Source of the DNA: Sphingopyxis sp. H050
Lineage (GTDB): Bacteria > Pseudomonadota > Alphaproteobacteria > Sphingomonadales > Sphingomonadaceae
Reading direction: 5' to 3'
DNA: 64,000 nt
Assembly: GCF_001468265.1 (NCBI RefSeq)
Contig: NZ_LNRZ01000005.1
Coordinates: 62,001-126,000, forward strand
The translations under genes were made by a program, and so were the position numbers. Below the pieces are notes generated by a model. The model did no database searches and was not told the DNA's origin. It saw only the letters and a program-made list of their open reading frames with translations. Every line of letters starts with the position of its first letter. Position 1 is the first letter of the stretch. This document shows, one piece after another, positions 47,477 through 56,425 of this stretch.

Positions 47477-48655
47477 TCAGGCTGCTCGGCGAAGGATTTC
47501 GAGGATATCGGCGGCGGAGGTGACCGGCCGCGGGTTCGTGCGGCCCCAAATATCGAGCAATGTGTAGTCGGCGACTTGCTGAAAGCGGCTTTCGTCGACG
47601 CCGACCTCGCTCAGCCGGCGTGGCATGCCCAGGCCCGAGATGAACGCGTCGAGCGCCGCCGACGCGCTCGCATGGCCGCCGCCGAGCACGGCGAGGGTGC
47701 GCGCCTGCCGGCTGGCGTCATATTCGGCGTTCCACGCCAGCACATAGGGCGACATGACGCAGGAGGTGTAGCCGTGCGGGACGTCGCAGGTGCCCCCCAG
47801 AATATGGCCGATCGCGTGGCTGGCCCCCATCGGAACGCCGCCGATGATGCTGATCATCGACTGCCAGGCGCCGATCTGGCATTTCAACCGGCCTTCGAGA
47901 TCGCCGGGATCGGCCTTGACCCGCGGCAGGCCCTCGACGAGCAGCCGCAGTGCACTTTCGGCGAGCCCGTCGGCAAAATCGTTCGACTGATAGGAGGACA
48001 GGGTTTCCACCGCATGATCGACCGAGCGAACGCCGGTCGATAGCCACAGCCATTCGGGCGTGTGGCGCGTGATGGCGGGGTCGAGCACGACCATGACCGG
48101 CGCCATGTCGCGATGCTCATAACCCTGCTTGTGCTGCGTCACTTCGTCGGTCGAACCCGAAAGCGCATTGAATTCGCCGCCGGAGAGCGTCGTCGGCACG
48201 CAGATGACCGGAATGTCGGGGCCGACGGTGACCGGGTTGATGACCTCGCCCGCGTCGGTGACATAGGTGCGCAGCGGCTCGAACGCCTCGACGCTCCGCA
48301 CATCATGCTTGATCAGCAGCGCGACGATCTTGGCGCTGTCGGTGGCCGAGCCGCCGCCGATGGACACGATCAAATCGGCTCCGGCGGCGCGCGCGGCGTC
48401 AGCTGCTTTCAGAACGTCGGCGCGCGGTGCATGGGGCGCAATTCCGCTGAAGGTGGCCGCATGTCGCCCACCCAGGGCCGCTTCGATCTTTCCGATTTCA
48501 TCGGTGCGTTCGCGCAGCGTCGTCGATGCCAGCAGGAAGACCTTGCTGCATCCCATCTTCCCCGCCTGATCGGCGATCGCTTCCGCCGTCGGAACGCCCA
48601 TCGTAACCCGCTCGGTCCGGGTGAAACGCAATTCGCTCGGGGTGATCTCAGCCAT
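47477..48655 (-). CDS. Iron-containing alcohol dehydrogenase
   Basis: The protein has 392 aa, a group III alcohol dehydrogenase fold: NAD-binding SIGGGSATDSAK, VPTTLSGGEFN, and metal-ligand histidines in GASHAIGHILGG and DVPHGYTSC. It would oxidise an alcohol to an aldehyde or ketone with NAD(P)+; maleylacetate reductases share the fold. It is first in the minus-strand operon and divergent from the racemase-like gene across an operator at 48724. Confidence 0.9.
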   Translation of the reverse strand: MAEITPSELRFTRTERVTMGVPTAEAIADQAGKMGCSKVFLLASTTLRERTDEIGKIEAALGGRHAATFSGIAPHAPRADVLKAADAARAAGADLIVSIGGGSATDSAKIVALLIKHDVRSVEAFEPLRTYVTDAGEVINPVTVGPDIPVICVPTTLSGGEFNALSGSTDEVTQHKQGYEHRDMAPVMVVLDPAITRHTPEWLWLSTGVRSVDHAVETLSSYQSNDFADGLAESALRLLVEGLPRVKADPGDLEGRLKCQIGAWQSMISIIGGVPMGASHAIGHILGGTCDVPHGYTSCVMSPYVLAWNAEYDASRQARTLAVLGGGHASASAALDAFISGLGMPRRLSEVGVDESRFQQVADYTLLDIWGRTNPRPVTSAADILEILRRAA

Positions 48656-48723
48656 CGTGTCGCTCTCCTCTGATCCTCCGGTCTGTGCCGGACTCGTGAA
48701 TCAGATAGTGACAGGACAAGAAG

Positions 48724-48737
48724 ATACTGGCTAGTAT
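48724..48737. promoter_or_regulatory. Putative TetR operator in the divergent promoter
   Basis: ATACT-GGCT-AGTAT is a perfect 5-bp inverted repeat, 69 bp before the dehydrogenase start and 41 bp before the racemase-like start. It is the best copy of the motif and could repress both directions. Confidence 0.65.
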
Positions 48738-48777
48738 ATTTTTCAACCGATGAGAATATTTCCGCCGGAGTGCGCGG

Positions 48778-49959
48778 ATGAAGGGGAGCCAAATCCGGAT
48801 GAGTGAACAGAAAGAGGGTGCGTCGCCGCCGGCTGCAAATATCCGCATTCTCGAATTTTCGGGGCTCGGTCCGACCCCCTTTGGCGCGATGCTGCTCGCG
48901 GACCTCGGCGCCGACATCCTGCGCATCGAACGGTTCGGGGCCGGGCGGCCCTTGGGCGGCGATCCGCAATATGACTTTCTCTACCGGAACCGCCCGTCGG
49001 TCGCGATTGATCTCAAATCTCCCGATGGCCTCGATCTTGTTCGCGATCTGGCGATGAAGGCCGATGTCGTCATCGAAGGCTATCGACCGGGGGTGATGGA
49101 GCGGCTCGGGCTGGGTCCGGAAACACTGTGCGCCGCGAACCAGCGACTGATCTACGCCCGCATGAGCGGGTGGGGGCAAACCGGCCCGCTTGCATCGCGC
49201 GCCGGGCACGACATCAATTATCTTGCGCTCACCGGCGCGCTATATCCGATCGGGCCGGGCAATGCGCCGCCCACGCCGCCGCTGAATCTCGTTGGAAATT
49301 TCGGGGGCGGCGGGACCTTTCTCGCGATGGGCGTGCTCGCCGCGCTGCTCGAGCGGCACCGCTCGGGCAAGGGCCAGGTTCTCGACGTGGCGATGGTGGA
49401 TGGCATATCGGTCCTGCTGACCCAGATGGCCGGCTGGATGCAGATGGGCTTGTGGAATAGCGGGCGCAGCAACAATCTGTTGGACGGCAGTGCCTATTTC
49501 TACCGCTGCTACGAGACCGCCGATGGCCGGCACATGGCTGTCGGGGCTTTGGAGCGCGAATTTCACGATGCGTTCGTGGCCGGGCTGGGGCTGGACCCGC
49601 TTCAATTCACCGATTATCTCAACCCGGCCGTCTGGCCCGACCGTTTTCGTCGGATCGAGCCGATATTTCTGTTGCGCTCGCAGCGCGAGTGGGCCGCAAT
49701 TTTCGACCAACTCGACGCTTGCGTTTCCCCGGTCCTGACGTTTCGCGAAGCGGCCGACCATCCCGCCCATTTGGCGCGCCATGTTCACGCGCATTCGGGT
49801 CCCGCGTTGCAGCCCGCGCCCGCGCCAAGATTTGCAAGATCGCCGGCGCGGCTGCCCGACCCTGTAGTTTCCAAGCCCGACAATGCAGAGACTTTGACGA
49901 ATTGGGACGTCACCGCGGATGCGATACGGTTGCTGCAAGAAAACAAGGTTTTGGGATAG
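48778..49959 (+). CDS. CaiB/BaiF CoA-transferase family protein, alpha-methylacyl-CoA racemase-like
   Basis: The protein has 393 aa and aligns closely with alpha-methylacyl-CoA racemase (AGHDINYLALTGAL, GSAYFYRCYETADGR, DACVSPVLTF). Against the M. tuberculosis enzyme, whose active residues are remembered as H126, D156 and E241, a constant offset of 18 gives H144, N174 and E259. The aspartate is therefore asparagine (LVGNFGGG, codon AAT at 49297). The activity may be altered. A later ATG at 48799 is an alternative start. Confidence 0.88.
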   Translation: MKGSQIRMSEQKEGASPPAANIRILEFSGLGPTPFGAMLLADLGADILRIERFGAGRPLGGDPQYDFLYRNRPSVAIDLKSPDGLDLVRDLAMKADVVIEGYRPGVMERLGLGPETLCAANQRLIYARMSGWGQTGPLASRAGHDINYLALTGALYPIGPGNAPPTPPLNLVGNFGGGGTFLAMGVLAALLERHRSGKGQVLDVAMVDGISVLLTQMAGWMQMGLWNSGRSNNLLDGSAYFYRCYETADGRHMAVGALEREFHDAFVAGLGLDPLQFTDYLNPAVWPDRFRRIEPIFLLRSQREWAAIFDQLDACVSPVLTFREAADHPAHLARHVHAHSGPALQPAPAPRFARSPARLPDPVVSKPDNAETLTNWDVTADAIRLLQENKVLG

Positions 49960-50372
49960 CGCGTCTATCCCCCCGCACGGATGAGACTGGACGGGGGAAA
50001 CCGCCGATGACCGCAGAGGCAAGCGGCGGCTCCACAATCGCGGCCACGCCTTACGAAGCCCAGGTGCGTCGCCCAAAAATCGCTGTCCTACAAAGTCGCG
50101 CCGCGTTAGCCTGATTCGCCGTCGTTACTCGCGTATCTTTTGCCGCCGCGCACAGGCTCGCGGGGGAGAGTGTGCCGCTGCGACCGCCATTGGGCTGAAC
50201 TTCCCTGAACTTTGAACGACGCCCGATGACGGCGGGCGGGACGGCTTGGGCTACCCAAGGGGCGCGCATTTCCCTGGAATGATGATGCCGGACGCGCCCG
50301 GGCGATTGACCGCGAGGCGATCCATCCCGCATGTAGGGGGCCGGTATTTTCTTGTGCTGGAAGGGCCGTGCA
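49960..50372. other. Intergenic region with a possible 35-codon reading frame
   Basis: This 413-bp gap follows the racemase-like gene. At 49968-49998 there are complementary TCCCCC/GGGGGA runs that might act as a terminator. A short frame at 50007-50114 (MTAEASGGSTIAATPYEAQ...) has GGGGGA before it but no recognisable motif. Nothing else is supported. Confidence 0.4.
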
Positions 50373-51380
50373 GTGCTCAATATCGGATGTCGGCTGGCGG
50401 CCCTCCTCGGCCTTGCCGTGATGCTCACGGGCTCGGCCACCGGCCGGCCGGGCGATCCCGCGCCGCCGGGTTCGAACCCGATCATCCGCGACAAGTTCAC
50501 CGCCGATCCCGCCCCTCTCGTCGTCGGCGACACGCTGTATCTCTATGTCGGGCATGATCAGGCGCGGGGCGACGAGATGTTCAACATGCGCGAATGGCTG
50601 GTCTATTCGACGAAGGACATGCGGCATTGGACCACCCACGACCCGATCATGCAGGTCGCCGATTTCAAATGGGCAAAGCAGGACGCCTGGGCGGCGCAGG
50701 CGATCCGCAAGAACGGCAAATACTGGTTCTACGCCGCGGTCGAGCATGACGACAGCCATCCGGGCAAGGCGATCGCCGTCGCGGTGTCGGACAGCCCGAC
50801 CGGACCGTTTGTCGATGCCAAGGGATCGGCGCTGATCACCAATGGCATGACCCCCAAAGGCACGCACAGCTGGGAGGATATCGACCCCACCGTCTTCACC
50901 GACGACGACGGCACGACTTGGATCGCGTGGGGCAACCGCCAATGCTATATCGCCAAGCTGAAGCCCAATATGATCGAGATCGACGGCCCTATCACCGAGA
51001 TCACGCCGCCCCATTTCGAGGAAGGGCCGTGGCTGCACGAGCGCGGCAAGCTCTACTATCTGACCTATGCCTCGCTCGACCGGACGACGCAGCGCGACGA
51101 GCATGTCTCCTACGCCACCGCGCCGTCGCTCGCCGGGCCCTGGACCTATCGCGGGTTGCTGACCGGGCCGGGCAAATCCAGCTTCACCATCCACCCCGGC
51201 ATCGCGGAGTTTCGCGGGGTGTGGTATATCTTCCTGCACGACGCCTCGCTGACGATCGGCGATCAAAAGGGCGCGCTCGGGCGCCGGTCGGTGACCGTCG
51301 AATATCTGTCTTATGACGAAAAGGGGGCAATGAAGCCGGTGATCCAGACCGACGCCGGCGTGTCGGTCCCGCCGCCCTGA
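50373..51380 (+). CDS. Glycoside hydrolase family 43-like secreted protein
   Basis: The protein has ~335 aa with a signal peptide (GCRLAALLGLAVMLTGSA). The five-bladed propeller pattern fits GH43: catalytic-base Asp in FTADPAPLVVGD, Asp in WEDIDPTVFTDDDG, and the acid Glu in FEEGPWLHERGKLYYLTY. Such enzymes remove arabinose or xylose from plant polysaccharides. The start is a GTG at 50373 with GGAAGG 8 nt upstream. No sugar transporter or other glycosidase is near, so it is an orphan. Confidence 0.82.
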   Translation: MLNIGCRLAALLGLAVMLTGSATGRPGDPAPPGSNPIIRDKFTADPAPLVVGDTLYLYVGHDQARGDEMFNMREWLVYSTKDMRHWTTHDPIMQVADFKWAKQDAWAAQAIRKNGKYWFYAAVEHDDSHPGKAIAVAVSDSPTGPFVDAKGSALITNGMTPKGTHSWEDIDPTVFTDDDGTTWIAWGNRQCYIAKLKPNMIEIDGPITEITPPHFEEGPWLHERGKLYYLTYASLDRTTQRDEHVSYATAPSLAGPWTYRGLLTGPGKSSFTIHPGIAEFRGVWYIFLHDASLTIGDQKGALGRRSVTVEYLSYDEKGAMKPVIQTDAGVSVPPP

Positions 51381-51684
51381 AGATCAGAACGGTCGTCCGG
51401 CGCTGAACTCTGTGGCGATGCTCCGCCAAGCCGCCGCCTGTTCGTGCGGCTGGCCTGAAAATTTCGCGGCGCGGGAACTGCGAAAGGTCGTCCGGCGTAT
51501 TCTCGCCGAGCTTCAAAACGCAATGGATTGAATGCTTTCCACCGGGCCGCGCCGTTGCGCGGCCCGGACTATTGCCCTTTCCTCCACGATGCTTGCGCCC
51601 TCGAAAAGCCGGCGGCCCCAAGCGCCGTTGCCAACGATCTTGCATGAACGCGCAACAAGATTTCGGCCGTTGCGTTTGACAGGC
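51381..51684. other. Intergenic region without a recognisable gene
   Basis: A 304-bp stretch between the GH43 and histidine phosphatase genes. It holds a repeated GGTCGTCCGGCG (51390-51401 and 51485-51496). An open frame from 51532 extends the phosphatase upstream, but it is arginine-rich and unlike the family. Confidence 0.45.
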
Positions 51685-52446
51685 ATGACACCGCGCTGGC
51701 CCAGCACTTTATGGATCGTCCGTCATGGCCAGAGCGCCGGCAATGTCGCCCGCGACGCTGCCGATGCCGCCGGATCGTTCCGCATCGCGCTCGATCGCCG
51801 CGATGTCGATGTCCCGCTGTCAAAACTGGGCGAAGAGCAGTCGCGCGCGCTCGGCGAGTGGTTCGCCGCGGGCAAGGAGGATGGCCGCCCCGAGATATTG
51901 CTGGCATCGCCCTATGCGCGTGCCGTCCGGACGGCCGAGATCTTCCGCGCCGCCGGCGGGTGCCCGCCGGATGAGAAAATCTGCATCGACGAGCGGCTTC
52001 GAGAAAAGGAGTTCGGCATCCTCGACGGGTTGACGCATGTCGGCATCGAGGCCGCGCACCCCGAACAGGCGGCGTTTCGGACGCTCCTCGGCAAATTCTA
52101 CCATCGGCCGCCGGGCGGCGAGAGCTGGTGCGACGTTATCCTGCGCCTCCGCTCGCTGCTCGACACGGTATCGCTGCACTATGGGGGGCGGCGGGTGATG
52201 ATTGTTGCGCACCAGGTCGTGGTGCTGTGCCTTCGCACCATCATCGAAAATCTTGAGGAGAAGGAAATCTTGGCCATCGACAGCGAAGGCGACGTCGCCA
52301 ATTGCGCGATCACCGAATATCGTTTCGATCCCGGCATCGGCCGCGACGGAAACCTGGTGCTGGCGCGCTATAATGTCACCGCGCCCATGACGGGCGACGT
52401 CGCCGTTACCCGCGACCCCGACGCGATGGTGGCCGCGCGTGGGTGA
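51685..52446 (+). CDS. Histidine phosphatase (phosphoglycerate mutase-like) family protein
   Basis: The protein has 253 aa. The phospho-histidine motif RHGQ is in LWIVRHGQSAGN near the N-terminus, with a second catalytic His in VMIVAHQVVVLC and EKEFGILDG between. It removes phosphate from an unknown small molecule. The start at 51685 (MTPRWPST) puts RHG at the normal distance. Its last codons overlap the nnrD GTG start, so the two are co-translated. Confidence 0.88.
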   Translation: MTPRWPSTLWIVRHGQSAGNVARDAADAAGSFRIALDRRDVDVPLSKLGEEQSRALGEWFAAGKEDGRPEILLASPYARAVRTAEIFRAAGGCPPDEKICIDERLREKEFGILDGLTHVGIEAAHPEQAAFRTLLGKFYHRPPGGESWCDVILRLRSLLDTVSLHYGGRRVMIVAHQVVVLCLRTIIENLEEKEILAIDSEGDVANCAITEYRFDPGIGRDGNLVLARYNVTAPMTGDVAVTRDPDAMVAARG

Positions 52447-53320
52447 AGAGGCCCGGCTCGACACGGCGTGGCTGAAAGCCAATCCGCTGCCCGATCATCA
52501 CGACAATGTCGACAAGAACGGACGCGGCCGGGTGCTCATAATCGGCGGGTGTCGGCGCGTGCCGGGCGGCATGTTGCTGACCGCCGAGGCGGCTTTCCGG
52601 GCCGGCGCGGGAAAGGTGACGATCGCGACCATCGCCTCGGCCGCCATTCCGATCGGTATCGCTTTCCCCTCCTGCGCGGTGATCGCGCTTCCCGAGACCG
52701 AGGGCGGCGAGATATCGCCCGACAGCGCCGAACTCCTCTTGGGCGAACTGAAACTGCATGATGCGGTCGTCATTGGCCCCGCGATGATCGACGAGGCGAT
52801 CGTCGGATCGCTCCTCGCGGCGCTGCTGCCTGCGCTCCCCGAGGATAAATTCCTGCTGCTTGACGCTTTCGCGTTGCGCGCCGCCGCCGATCATGCCGAG
52901 GAAATCCGCTCGCGTGGTGCCCATATCGTCATGACCCCGCATGAAGGGGAGCTCGCGGCGTTGCTGGGTGTCGAGCGTGAGGCGGTGGCCGCCGATCCCC
53001 CCGGTCATCTGGCCGAAGCCGTCGAGCGCTTCGGCTGCGCGGTCATGGTCAAAGGTTCAACAAGCCATCTGATGGCCGGCAACACATCGCTGAGCTACGC
53101 AGGCGGCGGGCTCGGGCTTGCGGTCAGCGGGTCGGGAGACATCCTGGCGGGACTGATCGCCTCGCTCGGCGCGCAGGGCCTGTCGCCGCTCGACGCCGCG
53201 GCATGGGGCATCTGGTTGCATGGCGAGGCGGGGCGACGCTTGTCGGAGACGATGGGACCGCTCGGCTTCCTTGCGCGCGAACTGCCGCCGCTCGTTCCCG
53301 GGCTGATGCGCGGCGTCTGA
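52439..53320 (+). CDS. nnrD: ADP/ATP-dependent NAD(P)H-hydrate dehydratase
   Basis: The protein has 293 aa with a ribokinase-like fold: VLIIGGCRRVPGGMLLTAEA, IVMTPHEGELAALLG and the GSGDILAGLIASLGA catalytic loop. It repairs hydrated NAD(P)H. The usual epimerase (NnrE) domain is absent, so that activity must come from elsewhere. The start is a GTG at 52439 inside the phosphatase's end. Confidence 0.88.
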   Translation: MGEEARLDTAWLKANPLPDHHDNVDKNGRGRVLIIGGCRRVPGGMLLTAEAAFRAGAGKVTIATIASAAIPIGIAFPSCAVIALPETEGGEISPDSAELLLGELKLHDAVVIGPAMIDEAIVGSLLAALLPALPEDKFLLLDAFALRAAADHAEEIRSRGAHIVMTPHEGELAALLGVEREAVAADPPGHLAEAVERFGCAVMVKGSTSHLMAGNTSLSYAGGGLGLAVSGSGDILAGLIASLGAQGLSPLDAAAWGIWLHGEAGRRLSETMGPLGFLARELPPLVPGLMRGV

Positions 53321-53335
53321 CCGCCCGAGCGGACG

Positions 53336-55261
53336 CTAGCGTAGCGCCGCGCGGGTCATGTCCTTGCAGCCGGCCGCAGATAGCGGCGGAGCCTTGATTG
53401 CCGGACCATCGTCCTTGCGCAGCCCGAGGGCGCTGCCGATCGAGCGGCCGATCGACCCGATGATGCCTTTGCCTGAGCCTTTCCCCGCGGCGGGCCGGTT
53501 ATCGACCGTGATCGCGGGGGCCGAAAGGGTGCCGCTGATCCGCAGCGGATCGACGAGTTTCAGGACCGGCTTGTTCTTCGAGGCGCCCGCCACGGTCAGC
53601 GCGACCGTTTCACCGTCGAGGTTGATTACTCCGCTGCCGCTGCCGCGCGAGACGGCGGTCGCCATCAGGAAGGGCGCGGGGCGGAGCACGCCGTTCCTGG
53701 CGTCGAACGCCAGGATCGCGCAGGTGAGCGGCGTCATGGCGTCGTCGTTGCCGAGTGTCTGGCCGATCGCGCCGCCAAGATCCTGCCCGAGGACGAAGGC
53801 AGCGGCGCGGTTCATCGCGCCGCGGCTGGCGGTGAAGGCGATCTTGCCGCTTCCGTTGCTGAAGGCCTCGCGAATCGTCGTCCCGCGGCCCGCGATCCGA
53901 ACGAGACCCTGTACCGCCCCGCCGATCATGTCAGGCTGGCCGATCAGCGTTTCGAGCCGCGCTCCCTCGACCCTGAGCTCGGTCGAGAAGATCGGCGTGG
54001 CGGCCGTGGAATCGACTTTCACCCAGCCGGTCATGCGCCCAGCGTCGAGCTTGGCGACGGCCTTGTCGAGCTTGAGGATACGGTGGTCGAGCGTCAACTC
54101 GCCCGTCAGGTTCTGGAAGACCGAGCCGCCCCGGATCAACAGCCGGGCGATGGAAAAGCGGATGGTGCCGTCAGTCGGCCCCATCCGGCTGAGATCGATC
54201 CGGGTATCCGGAATGATCCGCTTGCCGATCCGGGCTTCCTTCGCGCGCGCGGCGGCGAGGCCCGCGTCGTCGGCGAGATCGTCGAAGTCGAATTGCGGGG
54301 CATCGATCGTCGCGTCGATCTTGGTTCGGCCGCCGCGCTTCAGCACGGTCGCCTTGGCATCGATGCGCGACCGGCCGATCGTGCCGCGCAGGGTGTCGAT
54401 GAACCAGTCTTCGCCGACATGACGCACTGAACCGGAAAGGTCGATGTCCTGCGTGCCGAACAATCCCGCCTCGATCACATGGTCGAGCTTTTTGAGGCTG
54501 GTGCCCTTGGCGATTATCGTCATTTTCATGTCGCGGAAGTTGAGGGGGCCGGCGGCTGTGCCGGTCGCGCTCAAGTCGAGGACAGCGGAGTCCAGCCTGG
54601 CCGAGAATGGCCAGGCGTGGGCCGCCTTTTGCCCCGCAAGAGCGTTGCCGCGCGCCGTCAGGCGGGCGGGCGTTCCGTCAAAGGTGCCAGCGGCGTCGAT
54701 GGCGAGGCCGGTCGCGGCATCGGCTGTGATCGTGCCCCGGATATCGAGCCTGCGCTTCACATCGCGGAGCGTGAAGCGGCCCTTGTCGATCAGCAGCCGC
54801 TCCAGCGACGGTGCATCGCGGCTTGTCGACGAGGTCTTGCCGGGTCGGCCCGCCCAATTGCTGTTGCCCTTGGCGTCGCGGACGAGCGCAACGTCGAGCC
54901 CCATCACGGTAATCGACTGCGGATCGGCGTCGCCGATGATCAGATCGAAGATCGACACGCGAGCGCTGGCCCGGGACACGGTCAGGAAATCGCCGGTGCC
55001 GGCCCACGCCGGCTGGACGATCCGCAGGTCGCGCACCACGATCTCGGGGGTGAAAGAAAAGGCGCTCGTTCGCGACAGGGCGCCGATCGTCACCGGCGCA
55101 TCGAACTCGTCCGAGAGCCGGCGCTCGGCGACGCTCTTCAACAATCCGACGGGAAAGGCGGCAGCCGCGAGTAACGCGAGAAGGAGCACGATGGCGATGG
55201 CCGCAAGGGTGATCTGCCTTTTCTTTGGAACGCGACCGGCTGAATCTCGTGCTGTCGCCAT
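53336..55261 (-). CDS. AsmA family protein
   Basis: The protein has 641 aa: an N-terminal membrane anchor (residues ~17-40, ITLAAIAIVLLLALLAAAAF) and a long periplasmic beta-groove region with the AsmA pattern LSDEFDAPVTIG and DIDLSGSVRHVGEDWFIDTL, ending in an AsmA_2-like core (NGSGKIAFTASRGAMN). AsmA-like proteins are thought to move phospholipids to the outer membrane. The ATG at 55261 is chosen because longer frames lack a membrane anchor at the N-terminus. It is convergent with nnrD. Confidence 0.85.
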   Translation of the reverse strand: MATARDSAGRVPKKRQITLAAIAIVLLLALLAAAAFPVGLLKSVAERRLSDEFDAPVTIGALSRTSAFSFTPEIVVRDLRIVQPAWAGTGDFLTVSRASARVSIFDLIIGDADPQSITVMGLDVALVRDAKGNSNWAGRPGKTSSTSRDAPSLERLLIDKGRFTLRDVKRRLDIRGTITADAATGLAIDAAGTFDGTPARLTARGNALAGQKAAHAWPFSARLDSAVLDLSATGTAAGPLNFRDMKMTIIAKGTSLKKLDHVIEAGLFGTQDIDLSGSVRHVGEDWFIDTLRGTIGRSRIDAKATVLKRGGRTKIDATIDAPQFDFDDLADDAGLAAARAKEARIGKRIIPDTRIDLSRMGPTDGTIRFSIARLLIRGGSVFQNLTGELTLDHRILKLDKAVAKLDAGRMTGWVKVDSTAATPIFSTELRVEGARLETLIGQPDMIGGAVQGLVRIAGRGTTIREAFSNGSGKIAFTASRGAMNRAAAFVLGQDLGGAIGQTLGNDDAMTPLTCAILAFDARNGVLRPAPFLMATAVSRGSGSGVINLDGETVALTVAGASKNKPVLKLVDPLRISGTLSAPAITVDNRPAAGKGSGKGIIGSIGRSIGSALGLRKDDGPAIKAPPLSAAGCKDMTRAALR

Positions 55262-55541
55262 TCGCGGTCTTTCTTGCTGTCTGCCAAGGGGGCAAATCCG
55301 ACATGATGCAAAGCATTGACGAAAGCCTATCTTTCGATGCCTTGCAGGGACTTGATCTAAGTTGGCTCGTGACGCCCGGCTTTGCGCTAGGCGACTCGCG
55401 CTGCGACGAGGGGGGATGTGCCGCGACCCGCACATGTTCTCGTCGCAGCAACCTTGCTCGGCCGTTTCGCAACCGGCGGAGCGCCCCGCCTGCCGCAAAC
55501 TGTTGCGTCAATTCCAGCGACCGGCTTGTTCTCGGCTCTGC

Positions 55542-55829
55542 TCACTGGGAGAATTTGGGCGCCGATTGCGCGAGCCGTTCGATCGCATCGTCGGATGACC
55601 AATTGGCATCAACGGCCAGAATGATCACCGAACAGCTGAGATGCCCCGCTTCGTCGGTGACGTTGATCCGCAAGGCGTCGTCTTCGAACGGCATGGCGGG
55701 ATTGTCGGCCAGCAGGGCGCTCGCATATCGGACCGCTTCGCGCCGTGCCGCGGCATCGTCGACCAGCTCATGGCCCAGATGGTCGATGTCGTGCGTCCCG
55801 TCGACCGTGTGAAAGAAATAGCGCGGCAT
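55542..55829 (-). CDS. DUF6894 family small protein
   Basis: The protein has 95 aa, opening MPRYFFHTVDGTHDIDHLG, then ELVDDAAARREAVRYASALL, characteristic of a small family abundant in alphaproteobacteria. No function is known. The extended C-terminus (NWSSDDAIERLAQS) is polar. It stands alone, 280 bp from the AsmA gene. Confidence 0.8.
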   Translation of the reverse strand: MPRYFFHTVDGTHDIDHLGHELVDDAAARREAVRYASALLADNPAMPFEDDALRINVTDEAGHLSCSVIILAVDANWSSDDAIERLAQSAPKFSQ

Positions 55830-56425
55830 TGGTTTCGGTCTCCTGCGGACGATTCTCGTCCCTGTCCCTCAACCCGCTACAGCCTTGTTTCGATGCAAAC
55901 AGATGTCGGAAAAATTCTGCGATCTGGCTGAATCCTCGCTTGCCGTTCGATCGACGCAAAGCGCAGCTGCGGCCGCATCGCAACATGGATCAAGTCGGCG
56001 ACGAACCGTTCGCGCTACGAAGGTTGGAACGCGAACGGATCAGGAGCAAGGCAATGGCGCACATCGAGGATCCGATCTGGACAGCCGTCATCGCCGCCGA
56101 GGACGTACATGGCGAAGGCTCCGAACATCACGCCCGCAGTGAAGCCGGGACGGCATGCCGCACCGGCGATATGCGCAAGGCCGCCATTTGGCATGCTGCA
56201 GCCGATGATCTTCATCTGCTGCATTCGATCAATCAGCTGTCTGCCGACGCGGTTGCAGCGCCTACGTCCTTGCGGCCCGCGCCTGCTGCAAGCGGCGCTG
56301 CCGCACTACCGGCCTGAACCGCGCTACCGATCGGACCGGAACTGCATGCTTGAGAGATTTGCCGGTTGCGGCCATGACCGATGCTGCCGCGAGTATCCGC
56401 GGATGCGTGGGGGAAGCCGGTAAGA
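55830..56425. other. Intergenic region between DUF6894 and the CHASE3 kinase
   Basis: This 596-bp gap carries the DUF6894 promoter on the left. One short frame at 56054-56317 is listed separately. No repeat, RNA gene or clear operator was seen. Confidence 0.4.
56054..56317 (+). CDS. Possible small hypothetical protein
   Basis: An 87-codon frame (MAHIEDPIWTAVIAAEDVHG...) has AGGAG 7-8 nt before its ATG and stops before the kinase gene. It has no recognisable domain, and the C-terminal half is alanine/proline rich. High GC makes chance frames common, so this remains a weak call. Confidence 0.3.
   Translation: MAHIEDPIWTAVIAAEDVHGEGSEHHARSEAGTACRTGDMRKAAIWHAAADDLHLLHSINQLSADAVAAPTSLRPAPAASGAAALPA

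Noticed and set aside
44343..47567. A plus-strand open frame of over 1000 codons
   Set aside because: It is antisense to the Baeyer-Villiger monooxygenase and acyl-CoA synthetase genes, which carry complete motifs; long antisense frames are expected at this GC content.
50460..50480. ttcgaacc resembling a tRNA T-loop
   Set aside because: It lies inside the GH43 coding sequence and no cloverleaf can be drawn around it.
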